DNA of 64,000 nucleotides. Origin: Sphingopyxis sp. H115. GTDB lineage: Bacteria; Pseudomonadota; Alphaproteobacteria; Sphingomonadales; Sphingomonadaceae. The stretch covers positions 28,562 through 92,561 of the forward strand of contig NZ_LNSA01000019.1 in assembly GCF_001468465.1 (NCBI RefSeq). The letters are read 5' to 3'. Position numbers and translations under genes: made by a program. Shown in pieces: positions 35,825-44,491 of this stretch (position 1 is its first letter; each line of letters opens with the position of its first letter). The notes below the pieces were generated by a model that was not told the origin of the DNA, ran no database searches, and saw nothing but the letters and a program-made list of their open reading frames with translations.

Positions 35825-36582
35825 TTCAGGATCCGCACCACCGCCGAAACCGCCGCGACGCCAAGCACGACGGCCACCATCGTCTGCCACACATGCGGCG
35901 CAACGCGCCCGAAATGATGGCCTCCGATCAGGTTGCCGAACCACATCGGCGGGAAGAGGATCAGCGACAGGATGACGAGCCGTGCCGTCGCGATCCCGAC
36001 CCACAGCGCCGCGAGCGTCCCCGCTATCGCGGTCGCGAAAAAGATCAGCATCATCGATGCGCGGGCGACCCTGGGCTCAAGATGACGGCGAAGATAGAAG
36101 GGCACGACCGGCGGCCCCGGCATCGCAGCGAAGCCCGTGAGGATGCCCGATACGACCCCCGTCCCCGCAACCGCGATACGCCCCGGCCGGTGCCCCTCGG
36201 GCTGCTTGGGTAGCAGCACCGCGACGAAGGCCCCGACCGCGATCAGCGTGATCAACAGCCGGGCGACGTCGGGCGTCGTCGCGTCGAGCGCAAACATCCC
36301 AGCTGGGGTCGCCAGCATCGCGAGCAAGGCGATGGGGGCGGCGGTGCTGCGATCAGCGTCGGCCAATATGACCTTCAGCCCCACGGGCCCGATCAGCAAT
36401 TGCAGCAAGATGCCGAGCACCACCGCCTCGCCCGGTGCGACGATCAGCCCGAGCAGCGGCACGAGGATGATCGCCATGCCGAACCCCGTCAGCCCGCGCA
36501 CATAGGCCGCGCCGAACGTCATTGCCGCCGCACCCGCGACCGTCAGCGGCGCGAGTCCGACGAGATGCTCGACGCCGGTCAT
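35821..36582 (-). CDS. TSUP (TauE/SafE) family permease
   Basis: A 253-residue inner-membrane protein with about eight helices and the two TSUP half-repeats (A-Y-V-R-G-L-T-G-F-G-M near the N-terminus, G-F-A-A-M-P-G-P-P-V in the middle). The family exports sulfite and other organosulfur or organic anions; the substrate is not evident. The ATG at 36582 overlaps the metallophosphoesterase stop (ATGA), so translation is coupled in the thrS-phosphoesterase-TSUP run. Confidence 0.88.
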   Translation of the reverse strand: MTGVEHLVGLAPLTVAGAAAMTFGAAYVRGLTGFGMAIILVPLLGLIVAPGEAVVLGILLQLLIGPVGLKVILADADRSTAAPIALLAMLATPAGMFALDATTPDVARLLITLIAVGAFVAVLLPKQPEGHRPGRIAVAGTGVVSGILTGFAAMPGPPVVPFYLRRHLEPRVARASMMLIFFATAIAGTLAALWVGIATARLVILSLILFPPMWFGNLIGGHHFGRVAPHVWQTMVAVVLGVAAVSAVVRILN

Positions 36583-37445
36583 CGCGGCGGAGCTTTCGGC
36601 TTCAGCGTCACCAGCCACGCGTCGGGCGGGGTATTGAAGCGGAGCGGCAGGATGCTGGTCCCGAGCCCCGCGCCGACAAAGACGCGCTGGCCCGCATCGT
36701 CGATATCGCCGCACGCAAAGCGGTCGCCGTAGCGCGACACATAGGTCAGCGCGCCGATGAAGGGAAAGCGGATCTGGCCGCAATGGGTGTGGCCGGCGAA
36801 GACCGCGACAACCGGCCGCGGCAAACCGGGCACGACATCGGGGCTGTGCGTCAGCAGCAGCGGCACGCCGGGGCCCAACCGGTCCATCGCCGCGAACGTC
36901 GCAGGCACATCGTCGTGCCCCGAATAATCATCATCGACCCCGCCGACGATCAGCGGACCCGCCGCGATCGCTTCATTCTGCAACACGCGAAGCCCGCTTT
37001 TTTCGAGCTCGCCGCGCAGCGCGTCGGGCCGGAACCAGTGGTCGTGATTTCCCGGCGCGACGACGACGCCAAGCGGCGCCTTCAGCCCGCCGAGCGGCGC
37101 GACAACCTCGGCCGGGGTGTAGATATGTGTCGCGCTGCGCTTCTCGCTGACCAGATCGCCCGCGATCAGGACAAGGTCGGGCTTCAGCCGGTTGAGGCCG
37201 ACGACGATCCGTTCGAGCCGCGCGGGAGGCATGTCCGGCCCCGCGACGTGAATATCCGAGAGAAGCAGAAGTTTCAGCGGCGCTTGTCCCGCCGGCCAGT
37301 CGCCAACCTCGATGGTCGCGGTGCGGATCAGCGGATCGCGCGCCGCGTTCCAATAGCCCCTGGCGAGAAGCGCCGCGCCGACGACCGCAAGCAACAACAG
37401 CCAGCGCATCCAGCGGCGCGGGCGACGCTTCTCTGTCACGCTCAA
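36579..37445 (-). CDS. metallophosphoesterase (YaeI-like)
   Basis: A 288-residue membrane-anchored phosphoesterase. A single N-terminal helix (about 12-30) precedes the calcineurin-like domain with the full metal motif set: SDIH, GDLV, GNHDH, THSPD and GHTHCGQ. Relatives include YaeI and LpxG-type enzymes that hydrolyse phosphodiesters at the membrane. The start overlaps the thrS stop by 4 bases. Confidence 0.92.
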   Translation of the reverse strand: MSVTEKRRPRRWMRWLLLLAVVGAALLARGYWNAARDPLIRTATIEVGDWPAGQAPLKLLLLSDIHVAGPDMPPARLERIVVGLNRLKPDLVLIAGDLVSEKRSATHIYTPAEVVAPLGGLKAPLGVVVAPGNHDHWFRPDALRGELEKSGLRVLQNEAIAAGPLIVGGVDDDYSGHDDVPATFAAMDRLGPGVPLLLTHSPDVVPGLPRPVVAVFAGHTHCGQIRFPFIGALTYVSRYGDRFACGDIDDAGQRVFVGAGLGTSILPLRFNTPPDAWLVTLKPKAPPR

Positions 37446-39442
37446 TCGCGCAGGTCGGGCGGCGTCGCCTCAGCCTTCAGCATCGCGATCGCCTCGGCAA
37501 GCGGCATGATGCGCTGGCCGTCCTGCCCGAGCGTACGGATCGCGACGGTGCCCTCCTCGGCCTCGCGCTTGCCGACGACGAGCAGATGGGGGACCTTGGC
37601 AAGGCTGTGTTCGCGCACCTTGTAATTGATCTTCTCGTTGCGAAGATCGCTGTCGGCGCGGATGCCCGCCGCGACGAGCTCCTCCACGGCATGCTTTGCA
37701 TAATCGTCGGCGTCGCTGACGATCGTCGCGACCACCGCCTGCACTGGCGCGAGCCAGGTCGGGAAGCGGCCCGCGAAATGCTCGATCAAAATGCCGATGA
37801 AGCGTTCGTAGCTGCCGAAGATTGCGCGGTGGAGCATCACCGGGCGGTGGCGCTCGCCATCCTCGCCGATGTACGATGCGTCGAGCCGGTCGGGCAGCAC
37901 GCGGTCCGACTGGATCGTGCCGACCTGCCACGTCCGGCCGATCGCGTCGGTCAGGTGCCATTCGAGTTTGGGCGCGTAGAAGGCACCCTCGCCCGGCAGT
38001 TCTTCCCAGCCATATTGCTCGGTCGCGAGACCCGCCTCGACGACCGCATTGCGCAGCTCATTCTCCGACTTGTCCCACATCTCTTCGCTGCCGAAGCGCT
38101 TTTCGGGGCGCAGCGCCAGCTTGATCGCATAGGTGAAACCGAAATCCTTGTAGATGCGGTCGGCAAGCGCGCAGAAATTGCGCACCTCCTCGACGATCTG
38201 GTCCTCGCGGCAGAAGATATGCGCGTCGTCCTGCGTGAACTGGCGCACGCGCATCAACCCGTGCAGCGCTCCGTGCGGCTCGTTGCGGTGACAGCAACCA
38301 TTCTCATAGAGGCGCAGCGGCAGGTCGCGATAGGACTTCATGCCCTGGCGGAAGATCAGCACATGCGCGGGGCAGTTCATCGGCTTCAGCGCCATCCATT
38401 CGGCGGCGTCGGAGACGATCGGGCCTTCGTCCTCGGTATTCGGCACTTCGTCGGGGATGACGAACATATTCTCGCGATATTTGCCCCAGTGGCCCGACTG
38501 TTCCCACTGGCGCGCGTCCATCACCTGCGGCGTCTTGACCTCCCGATAGCCCGCGCCGTCGATCGCGCGGCGCATATAGGCCTCCAGCTCGCGCCATACG
38601 CGAAAGCCGTTCGGGTGCCAGAAGACCGAGCCATGCGCTTCCTGCTGGAGGTGGAACAGGTCCATCTCCTGCCCCAGCCGGCGATGGTCGCGTTTCGCGG
38701 CCTCCTCCAGCCGGACGAGATGCTCGGCAAGCTGCTTCTTGTTGAGCCAGCCGGTACCGTAGATGCGCGACAACTGCGCATTCTTCTGGTCGCCCCGCCA
38801 ATAGGCGCCCGATACACGCGTCAGCTTGAAGGCCGCGGGGTCGAGCTTGCCCGTCGAGGCGAGGTGCGGACCGCGGCACATATCCATCCAGCCCTCACCG
38901 CTGCGATAGACAGTGAGTTCTTCGCCTGCGGGCAGTTCGGCGGCCCACTCGGCCTTGAACGTCTCGCCGTCGGCTTGCCATTTCGCGATCAGCGCATCAC
39001 GCTCCCACACTTCGCGCGTGAGGGGGAGGTCGGCGGCGATGATCTTGCGCATCTCTTCCTCGATCAGCGGTAGTTCGTCGTCGCGGAACGGGCCATGTTC
39101 GGCCGTCGGCGCGAAGTCGTAATAGAAACCATCGTTGGTCGACGGGCCAAAGGTGATCTGCGTGCCCGGAAACAGGTTCTGCACGGCCTCCGCCAGCACA
39201 TGCGCATAGTCGTGGCGGAAAAGTTCAAGCGCATCGGCCTCGTCGCGGCTCGTCACCAGCGACAGGTTCGTGTCTGCCTCCAGCGGCCGCGTGATATCGC
39301 GCAGTTCGCCGTCCACTTTCGCGGCGAGCGCAGCCTTTGCGAGGCCGGGGCCGATCGCCGCCGCGACGTCCGCCGGGGTCGAACCGACGGGCATTTCGCG
39401 CACCGAACCATCGGGAAGGCTGATCTTCAGCATTTCACTCAT
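37442..39442 (-). CDS. thrS: threonyl-tRNA synthetase
   Basis: Charges tRNA-Thr; cytosolic class II synthetase, 666 residues. Domains in order are TGS (about 1-65), the second additional (editing) domain with H-D-Y-A-H near 78, a class II catalytic core with MNCPAH (zinc Cys) and [15 protein letters not shown], then the anticodon-binding domain from about 560. The ATG at 39442 gives the canonical [14 protein letters not shown] N-terminus. A threonine-rich leader peptide with terminator and antiterminator hairpins lies 80-208 bases upstream on the same strand, which suggests attenuation by threonyl-tRNA supply. Coupled downstream to the phosphoesterase and TSUP genes. Confidence 0.97.
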   Translation of the reverse strand: MSEMLKISLPDGSVREMPVGSTPADVAAAIGPGLAKAALAAKVDGELRDITRPLEADTNLSLVTSRDEADALELFRHDYAHVLAEAVQNLFPGTQITFGPSTNDGFYYDFAPTAEHGPFRDDELPLIEEEMRKIIAADLPLTREVWERDALIAKWQADGETFKAEWAAELPAGEELTVYRSGEGWMDMCRGPHLASTGKLDPAAFKLTRVSGAYWRGDQKNAQLSRIYGTGWLNKKQLAEHLVRLEEAAKRDHRRLGQEMDLFHLQQEAHGSVFWHPNGFRVWRELEAYMRRAIDGAGYREVKTPQVMDARQWEQSGHWGKYRENMFVIPDEVPNTEDEGPIVSDAAEWMALKPMNCPAHVLIFRQGMKSYRDLPLRLYENGCCHRNEPHGALHGLMRVRQFTQDDAHIFCREDQIVEEVRNFCALADRIYKDFGFTYAIKLALRPEKRFGSEEMWDKSENELRNAVVEAGLATEQYGWEELPGEGAFYAPKLEWHLTDAIGRTWQVGTIQSDRVLPDRLDASYIGEDGERHRPVMLHRAIFGSYERFIGILIEHFAGRFPTWLAPVQAVVATIVSDADDYAKHAVEELVAAGIRADSDLRNEKINYKVREHSLAKVPHLLVVGKREAEEGTVAIRTLGQDGQRIMPLAEAIAMLKAEATPPDLRD

Positions 39443-39521
39443 CGAAATCCGTCTTTCATCGCTTTGGTCCGCGCCATGGCACAAGGCGGCGCGCACCGGA
39501 AGAGGCCGCGTCCAGCTTTCG

Positions 39522-39565
39522 AAAATTCGGATGGAGGGACGCCGCGCCACCCGAACCCGGGCGGC
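39522..39565 (-). terminator. attenuator terminator and competing antiterminator upstream of thrS
   Basis: Read on the minus strand, TTCGGGTGG (39547-39555) pairs with CCATCCGAA (39526-39534, one G-T pair) around a 12-base loop and is followed by TTTT. The competing hairpin GCCGCCCG-GGTT-CGGGTGGC (39546-39553 with 39558-39565) uses the same CGGGTGG segment, so only one can form. The leader-peptide stop codon lies just upstream. The T-run is short, so strength is uncertain. Confidence 0.68.
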
Positions 39566-39578
39566 AGCCGGCGCGAGT

Positions 39579-39650
39579 TCAGGCCGCGGCCGACCGCCCC
39601 CCGCACGCGGGGGTAGTGGTGGTCCGGATCGTGATCGGCGTCAGCGTCAT
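39579..39650 (-). CDS. threonine-rich leader peptide upstream of thrS
   Basis: A 23-codon open frame: [16 protein letters not shown], then a Gly/Arg/Ser/Ala tail and TGA. Seven codons are threonine (three ACG, three ACC, one ACT), four of them consecutive, and two are isoleucine. It is followed at once by antiterminator and terminator hairpins and then thrS, the layout of amino-acid attenuators such as thrL. The Shine-Dalgarno is weak (GGCGG). Too short for routine gene callers. Confidence 0.68.
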   Translation of the reverse strand: MTLTPITIRTTTTPACGGRSAAA

Positions 39651-39738
39651 GCCGCCGACATAGGGGGCGCGAAAGCCTTTGTCATCATCTGTCGAAAACC
39701 TATGCTGACCCGTTGCCCCATTTTCCGAAAGTTCGACT

Positions 39739-40117
39739 ATGGCCGACGCACCGCCCCACCATATCGCCGCCATCCTCCCGTGCAGCGACCTCGACGCGAG
39801 CACCGCATTCTACGAAATGCTGGGGCTGAACGTCGTGAGCGATCATGGCACCTATTCGCCTGCTCGCCGACGGCCAGGGCTGGCAGCTTCATCTGACGAA
39901 CGAATCCTGCCGGACCTGGCCCGCGCGCGACCAGAATCCGTTCGGCCTCTACCTTTACACCGAGCGCGTGGCCGAACTGGCGGAGCGTGTCCGCGACCGC
40001 ATCCTCGGCCCGGCCAAAGCGCCGACACACAAGCCATGGGGCATGTATGAATTCGCGCTGTCCGATCCCGACGAGGCACTGGTGCGCATCGGCTGGCCCA
40101 GCCACCTCATCGGCTAA
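39739..40117 (+). pseudogene. VOC (glyoxalase/bleomycin-resistance) family protein, frameshifted
   Basis: The first 39 codons (MADAPPHHIAAILPCSD..., FYEMLGLNV) are in one frame. The rest (R-L-L-A-D-G-Q-G-W-Q-L-H-L-T through IGWPSHLIG) is in another. Removing one T of the TT at 39855-39856 would restore a continuous protein of about 125 residues reading HGTY-RLLADG across the joint. It is thus a recent pseudogene or a sequencing error. VOC proteins of this size are metal-dependent lyases, isomerases or antibiotic-binding proteins. Confidence 0.82.
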
Positions 40118-40212
40118 ACCACCAAGCACCCTTGTCACTATGTAAATGACGCTTGACTATCGAGTCGCCGTATGTCAATGTTCCTTTACTGATTAACAAG
40201 GGAGCTTGACCA

Positions 40213-40377
40213 ATGCCGCCTATCTTCCGTGCCCTGCTCTGGGCCATTCCCAGCTTCGCCGTCGCCCTCGGCTGGATCGCCGATCTTATTCCGGCGCCGC
40301 TTGCCAGCACGCTCATTCTCGTCCTGCCCATCGCGATGCTCGCGACCACGCCGCGCGCGGCCTGCCGGAAAGCCTGA
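40213..40377 (+). CDS. small membrane protein (54 aa)
   Basis: A 54-residue protein with two hydrophobic segments (LLWAIPSFAVALGWI and LASTLILVLPIAMLA) and a basic tail. Ribosome binding site AAGGGAG lies eight bases before the ATG. It is followed after 3 bases by a larger membrane protein gene and then an XRE regulator, forming a compact operon. No family recognised. Confidence 0.7.
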   Translation: MPPIFRALLWAIPSFAVALGWIADLIPAPLASTLILVLPIAMLATTPRAACRKA

Positions 40378-40380
40378 CCG

Positions 40381-40794
40381 ATGGCCGCGAACCCCGCGCA
40401 GCGCCGCTACGTCGGCCGCATGATCCCGATTTCGATCGCCTATGTTGCGGCGGTGATGCTGGCGAGCTGGATCATTCCCGATGACGCCGCCGCCACCCCC
40501 CTGACCGTCGCGGTGGCGCTGGTTCCGGCGCTCGCAACATCGGGCTTCATCTGGGCGATGGCCCGCTTCGTGACCGAACTCACCGACGAATATGTCCGGA
40601 TGCTGGAGATCCGCAAGATGCTGGTGGCAACGGGACTCACGCTGGCGCTGGCAAGCGGCTGGGGCATTTTGGAATTGTTCACCGACGTGCCGAAGGTGCC
40701 GCTGTTCTTCGTATTTCCGGTGTGGTGCCTGGGGCTCGCGGTCGGGTCGCTGGTCAACAAGCTGACCATCGGCGATGCCGGGTCTTGCGCATGA
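40381..40794 (+). CDS. hypothetical four-helix membrane protein
   Basis: A 137-residue inner-membrane protein with about four hydrophobic helices. A charged loop (ELTDEYVRMLEIRKM) lies between the second and third. No family assigned. The downstream XRE regulator overlaps its stop codon, an arrangement in which the membrane protein and the regulator often work together. Confidence 0.75.
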   Translation: MAANPAQRRYVGRMIPISIAYVAAVMLASWIIPDDAAATPLTVAVALVPALATSGFIWAMARFVTELTDEYVRMLEIRKMLVATGLTLALASGWGILELFTDVPKVPLFFVFPVWCLGLAVGSLVNKLTIGDAGSCA

Positions 40795-40985
40795 AAAACC
40801 GTCTGAAAATCCTGCGCGCCGAACGCGACTGGAGCCAGCAGGACCTGGCCGAACGGCTCGAAGTATCGCGCCAGTCGGTCAATGCCATCGAAACGGGCAA
40901 ATATGACCCCTCACTCCCCCTCGCCTTTCGCATTGCCGACCTGTTCGGCCTGCCGATCGAAGCGATTTTCCTGAAGGAAGGATAA
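40791..40985 (+). CDS. XRE family helix-turn-helix regulator (YozG-like)
   Basis: A 64-residue single-domain Cro/CI-type DNA-binding protein (MKNRLKILRAERDWSQQDLAERL..., ending EAIFLKEG), the compact form typical of YozG-like regulators. Its ATG overlaps the upstream stop (ATGA), so translation is coupled. It probably autoregulates this three-gene operon; a clear operator was not identified in the 95-base upstream gap. Confidence 0.9.
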   Translation: MKNRLKILRAERDWSQQDLAERLEVSRQSVNAIETGKYDPSLPLAFRIADLFGLPIEAIFLKEG

Positions 40986-41066
40986 TCGGCGCGGGCGCGT
41001 GCGCCGATCTTGCGGGCGCACCCGTCGCCCGCTAGGGCGGCCACAGCCGAAAAAGGAACCACCGCC

Positions 41067-41321
41067 ATGTTCAAGCGCCTGTTCGTCGATCATCCGAAGA
41101 GCGTCGATGAAAATTACATCGAGCATTTCGGCGTCGCCTCGAAATTCGGCATGACGATGATCTGGGGCGGTTTGTGCGCGCTCGTTCATGCCGTCGTCCC
41201 CGGCTGGTGCATCACGACGGGCAGCGACACGATCCAGCGACTCAACCATATCATGGTCGAAAAGCGGCGCGCCAAGGGGCAGGCCGTGATGCAGATGAGC
41301 ACGATCGACTGGGTCATCTGA
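41067..41321 (+). CDS. DUF6356 family protein
   Basis: An 84-residue protein with one or two hydrophobic segments (GMTMIWGGLCALVHAVVPGWC) flanked by charged ends; the pattern HPKSVDENYIEHF...A-L-V-H-A fits DUF6356, common in sphingomonads. AAAAGGAACC precedes the ATG. Function unknown. The hydrolase gene starts 5 bases after its stop. Confidence 0.8.
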   Translation: MFKRLFVDHPKSVDENYIEHFGVASKFGMTMIWGGLCALVHAVVPGWCITTGSDTIQRLNHIMVEKRRAKGQAVMQMSTIDWVI

Positions 41322-41326
41322 TCGCG

Positions 41327-42082
41327 GTGGACGCCGTGCCCGATTTCCTCGACCGCGCGGGCCGCCCGCGACTTGCCCATCGGCACACGCCGGGCGCGGG
41401 CCCGACGATCGTCTTCCTGCCCGGCTATATGTCGGACATGGCGGGCGGCAAGGCGACCGCCTTGTTCGACTGGGCGGCGAGCGAAGGGCAAGCCTGCCTG
41501 CTGCTCGACTATGCGGGATGCGGCCTGTCGGACGGATTGTTCGCCGACCAGACACTGCTCGACTGGCGCGGCGACATACTCGACCTAATCGATGCGAAGG
41601 TCCAAGGCCCCGTCGTGATCGTCGGTTCGTCGATGGGCGGCTGGCTGATGTTGCTTGCGGCGCTTGCGCTCGTCCAGCGCGACGGGCCGGGCCGTGTCGC
41701 GGGGCTCGTCGGCATCGCCCCCGCACCCGATTTCACCGACTGGGGATTCAGCGAGGACGAAAAGGCGATCATCCTTGCGGAAGGCGCGCTGGTCGAGCAA
41801 ACGCCCTATAGCGACCAGCCCTATGTGACGACGCGCGGGTTTTTCCAGTCGGGCGAAGCGAACCGGCTGCTCGACGCCGAAATCCCCCTCGCCTGCCCCG
41901 TGCGCCTGCTCCACGGGCAGGAGGATGGCGACGTCCCGCCCGACATCAGCCTGCGCCTGTCGGCCGCGCTCGCGAGCGCGGATGTCCAGGTGACGCTCGT
42001 CAAGGGCGGCGACCACCGCCTGTCGCGCGACACCGATATCGCGCTACTGATCGACACGGTCGCGCGGCTTGCGACCAACTAG
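41327..42082 (+). CDS. alpha/beta hydrolase
   Basis: A 251-residue serine hydrolase: oxyanion-side LPGYMSDM, nucleophile elbow G-S-S-M-G-G (Ser about 103), acid in H-G-Q-E-D-G-D and His in GGDHRL near the end. Size and pattern resemble the ABHD10/palmitoyl-thioesterase-like group. The start is GTG at 41327 (alternative GTG at 41336). It sits in a run with DUF6356, an acyl-CoA thioesterase and glyoxalase genes. Confidence 0.88.
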   Translation: MDAVPDFLDRAGRPRLAHRHTPGAGPTIVFLPGYMSDMAGGKATALFDWAASEGQACLLLDYAGCGLSDGLFADQTLLDWRGDILDLIDAKVQGPVVIVGSSMGGWLMLLAALALVQRDGPGRVAGLVGIAPAPDFTDWGFSEDEKAIILAEGALVEQTPYSDQPYVTTRGFFQSGEANRLLDAEIPLACPVRLLHGQEDGDVPPDISLRLSAALASADVQVTLVKGGDHRLSRDTDIALLIDTVARLATN

Positions 42083-42091
42083 AGGACCATC

Positions 42092-42529
42092 ATGGCTCGC
42101 AGCGATTTCAAATTCAGCGTCAGGAAGCGTGTCCGCTATGCCGAAATCGACGCGCAGGCGGTGGTGTTCAACAGCCGCTATCTCGAATATTTCGACATCG
42201 GGATCACCGAATATTGGCGCGGAGTCGGCGTCTATGATCGCTGGCCGGCGCATAGCAGCCCCGAATTCCACGTCGCGCGCGCCGAGGTCAACTATCGCGC
42301 GCCGATCCTGCTCGACGAGGAAATTGAGATTTGCGTGCGCGCGGCGCGCGTCGGCACCAGTTCCATGACCTATTTGTTCGAGCTGCACGGCGCGGGCAAA
42401 GACGATCTGCGCGCCGACGGACAGCTGATCTATGTCCATGTCGCCGAAGCGCAAGGCGCACCGGCGCCGGTGCCCGACGAATTCCTATTCCTGTTCGAAG
42501 CGTTTGAAGCGCGGCCCCTTCGCGCCTAA
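42092..42529 (+). CDS. acyl-CoA thioesterase (hotdog fold, YbgC/FadM type)
   Basis: A 145-residue hotdog protein. The active-site region R-Y-A-E-I-D-A-Q-A-V-V-F-N-x-R-Y-L-E-Y-F-D matches 4-hydroxybenzoyl-CoA-thioesterase-like enzymes, with the catalytic Asp. It hydrolyses acyl-CoA thioesters; chain preference unknown. It starts 10 bases after the hydrolase stop. Confidence 0.9.
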   Translation: MARSDFKFSVRKRVRYAEIDAQAVVFNSRYLEYFDIGITEYWRGVGVYDRWPAHSSPEFHVARAEVNYRAPILLDEEIEICVRAARVGTSSMTYLFELHGAGKDDLRADGQLIYVHVAEAQGAPAPVPDEFLFLFEAFEARPLRA

Positions 42530-42538
42530 TACAGGCGG

Positions 42539-42976
42539 ATGATCAAATATCTTCACACGATGATCCGCGTGTCGGATCCGCAAGCCACCGTCGATTTCTT
42601 CAAGCTTATCGGGCTCGAGGAGACACGCCGTTTCGATAACGAAGCCGGCCGCTTCACGCTGATCTTCCTCGCCGCCCCCGGACAGCGCGATGTGGCCGAG
42701 GTCGAGCTGACCTATAACTGGCCGCCCGAGGACGGCAGCGCGCCCGAGCAATATAGCGGCGGGCGCAATTTCGGGCATCTCGCCTACCGGGTCGACGACA
42801 TCTATGCGACGTGCCAGCGGCTGATGGACGCCGGGGTGACGATCAACCGGCCGCCGCGCGACGGACATATGGCGTTCGTGCGCTCGCCCGACGGCATTTC
42901 GGTCGAACTGTTGCAGGAGGGCCATCTGCCGCCGCAGGAACCCTGGGCTTCGATGCCCAACACGGGAAGCTGGTAA
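42539..42976 (+). CDS. VOC family protein, lactoylglutathione-lyase-like (glyoxalase I)
   Basis: A 145-residue VOC protein close to glyoxalase I: K-Y-L-H-T-M-I-R-V at the N-terminus supplies the first metal His, E-L-T-Y-N-W and G-H-L-A-Y-R-V-D-D the central ligands, and S-V-E-L-L-Q the last Glu. It would convert the methylglyoxal-glutathione hemithioacetal to lactoylglutathione. The glyoxalase II gene lies immediately downstream, supporting this role. Confidence 0.88.
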   Translation: MIKYLHTMIRVSDPQATVDFFKLIGLEETRRFDNEAGRFTLIFLAAPGQRDVAEVELTYNWPPEDGSAPEQYSGGRNFGHLAYRVDDIYATCQRLMDAGVTINRPPRDGHMAFVRSPDGISVELLQEGHLPPQEPWASMPNTGSW

Positions 42977-43094
42977 ACGCACCACCCCGCGCGAGCGAGG
43001 GAGACTTTCCGCAAAGCCTGTGGCACGATTGCGCACCAAGGCCCGCTGGCGTCCGCTCCGTCTTGAAGGTGCGAGACGCTGGAAAGGAGATATC

Positions 43095-43823
43095 ATGGCT
43101 GCGCTGGACATTGTTCGTATTCCCGTCCTCAGCGACAATTATGTCTGGCTGGTCCACGATCCCGCCAGCGAAGCAACGATGGTGGTCGACCCTGCGGTTG
43201 CCGATCCCGTGCTGGCGGCGGCGGCGGAACGCGGCTGGACGATCACCGATATCTGGAATACCCACTGGCACCCCGATCACACCGGCGGCAACGCCGCGAT
43301 CAAGGAAGCGACCGGCTGCACGATCACAGGCCCTGCGGCCGAGTTTGCGCGCATCCCGACGCTCGATGTGCAGGTGAAGGGCGGCGACCGCGTACAACTC
43401 GGTGAACATGTCGCCGATGTCTGGGACGTACCCGCGCATACGGGGGGGCATATTGCCTATCATTTCGCCGATGACCTAGCGATCTTTGTCGGCGACACGA
43501 TGTTCGCGATGGGGTGCGGCCGGTTGTTCGAGGGCACCGCGGAGCAGATGTTCGCCAATATGCAGAAGCTCGCCACGCTCGACGATGCGACGCAGGTCTA
43601 TTGCGCGCACGAATATACGCTGTCGAACGCGCGCTTCGCGGTGACGGTCGACCCGGACAATGAGGCGCTGGCCACGCGGCTTGCGGCGGTCGAGGCGGCG
43701 CGCGCTGCGGGCGAGGCGACGGTGCCGACGAGCATCGGAGAGGAACGTGCGACCAACCCCTTCCTGCGGGCGCCGAACGCCGCCGAACTCGGCCGTATCC
43801 GCGCGTTGAAAGACGCCGCCTGA
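43095..43823 (+). CDS. gloB: hydroxyacylglutathione hydrolase (glyoxalase II)
   Basis: A 242-residue metallo-beta-lactamase-fold enzyme that hydrolyses lactoylglutathione to lactate. Metal motif THWHPDHTGG, a later His in V-P-A-H-T-G-G-H, Asp in V-G-D-T-M-F-A-M-G-C-G-R and C-A-H-E-Y-T. The ATG at 43095 follows GGAAAGGAG. With the gene upstream it completes a glyoxalase pathway. Confidence 0.95.
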   Translation: MAALDIVRIPVLSDNYVWLVHDPASEATMVVDPAVADPVLAAAAERGWTITDIWNTHWHPDHTGGNAAIKEATGCTITGPAAEFARIPTLDVQVKGGDRVQLGEHVADVWDVPAHTGGHIAYHFADDLAIFVGDTMFAMGCGRLFEGTAEQMFANMQKLATLDDATQVYCAHEYTLSNARFAVTVDPDNEALATRLAAVEAARAAGEATVPTSIGEERATNPFLRAPNAAELGRIRALKDAA

Positions 43824-43887
43824 TGTCCACGCTTCAGCGCCCGTTCATACGCCTCTGGTATCCTGATTACCCTCAAGGAGCATTTTC

Positions 43888-44334
43888 ATGATCAAGCTGA
43901 ACCTGATGGGGGCCGCGTTGCTGACCGCGACCGCGCCGCTGGTGGTCAGCTGCGCGCCGTCCGGTTCGGCCGAACCGGGTGCCGCCGCGCTTACCCCCAA
44001 ACAAGCCGAACGGCTCGACAAACAGCTCGCCGGCAAGGTGCCCGGCGAACCGATCAAATGCCTGCCCAGTTACCGCAGCACCGATACGATCCGCGTGTCG
44101 GACAGCATCCTGCTTTATCGTTCGGGCGGCAACCTTGTGTACCGCAATGACCTCAAGAGCAGCTGTCCCGGCCTCGCCCGCGACAGCGACATCATGGTCG
44201 TGCGGCAATTCGGATCGTCGACGTGCAGCGGCGATTTCTTCCACCTTGTTGACCGGTCGAGCGGCATCCGCGGCCCGACCTGTGTGTTCGGCGAATTTGT
44301 CCCCTATCGCAAACCGGCGGGGGACAAAGGCTGA
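43888..44334 (+). CDS. hypothetical exported protein, DUF6491-like
   Basis: A 148-residue predicted lipoprotein or exported protein (hydrophobic start, VVSCAPSGS). The mature part has the order C-L-P-S-Y-R-S, Y-R-S-G-G-N-L-V-Y-R-N-D-L, S-C-P-G-L, C-S-G-D-F and C-V-F-G-E-F, recalling DUF6491, a family of small cysteine-containing periplasmic proteins. The family link is from pattern memory. AAGGAG ribosome binding site. Confidence 0.6.
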   Translation: MIKLNLMGAALLTATAPLVVSCAPSGSAEPGAAALTPKQAERLDKQLAGKVPGEPIKCLPSYRSTDTIRVSDSILLYRSGGNLVYRNDLKSSCPGLARDSDIMVVRQFGSSTCSGDFFHLVDRSSGIRGPTCVFGEFVPYRKPAGDKG

Positions 44335-44349
44335 GCCACGGGTTCAGCC

Positions 44350-44489
44350 GCAGGCGGGGACCGGTTTGCGCCGAGCTCTTCGGGTCGCAACCCCGCCTGC
44401 CTTAGATCGGATGTCGCCTCCGCGAAGGCAGGGGCGGGAAACAGCCTTGCCGCTACGCCGGTAGCGGCCTCCGCCTTCGCGGGGGCGAC
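44350..44489. repeat. complex palindromic region between convergent genes, family F
   Basis: Three nested dyads: GCAGGCGGGG / CCCCGCCTGC (44350-44359 with 44391-44400), GTCGCCTCCGCGAAGGC / GCCTTCGCGGGGGCGAC (44413-44429 with 44473-44489, one mismatch) and GCCGCTAC-GCCG-GTAGCGGC (44449-44468). It fills the gap between two convergent genes. No T-run; it may block read-through by structure. Confidence 0.75.
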
Positions 44490-44491
44490 GA

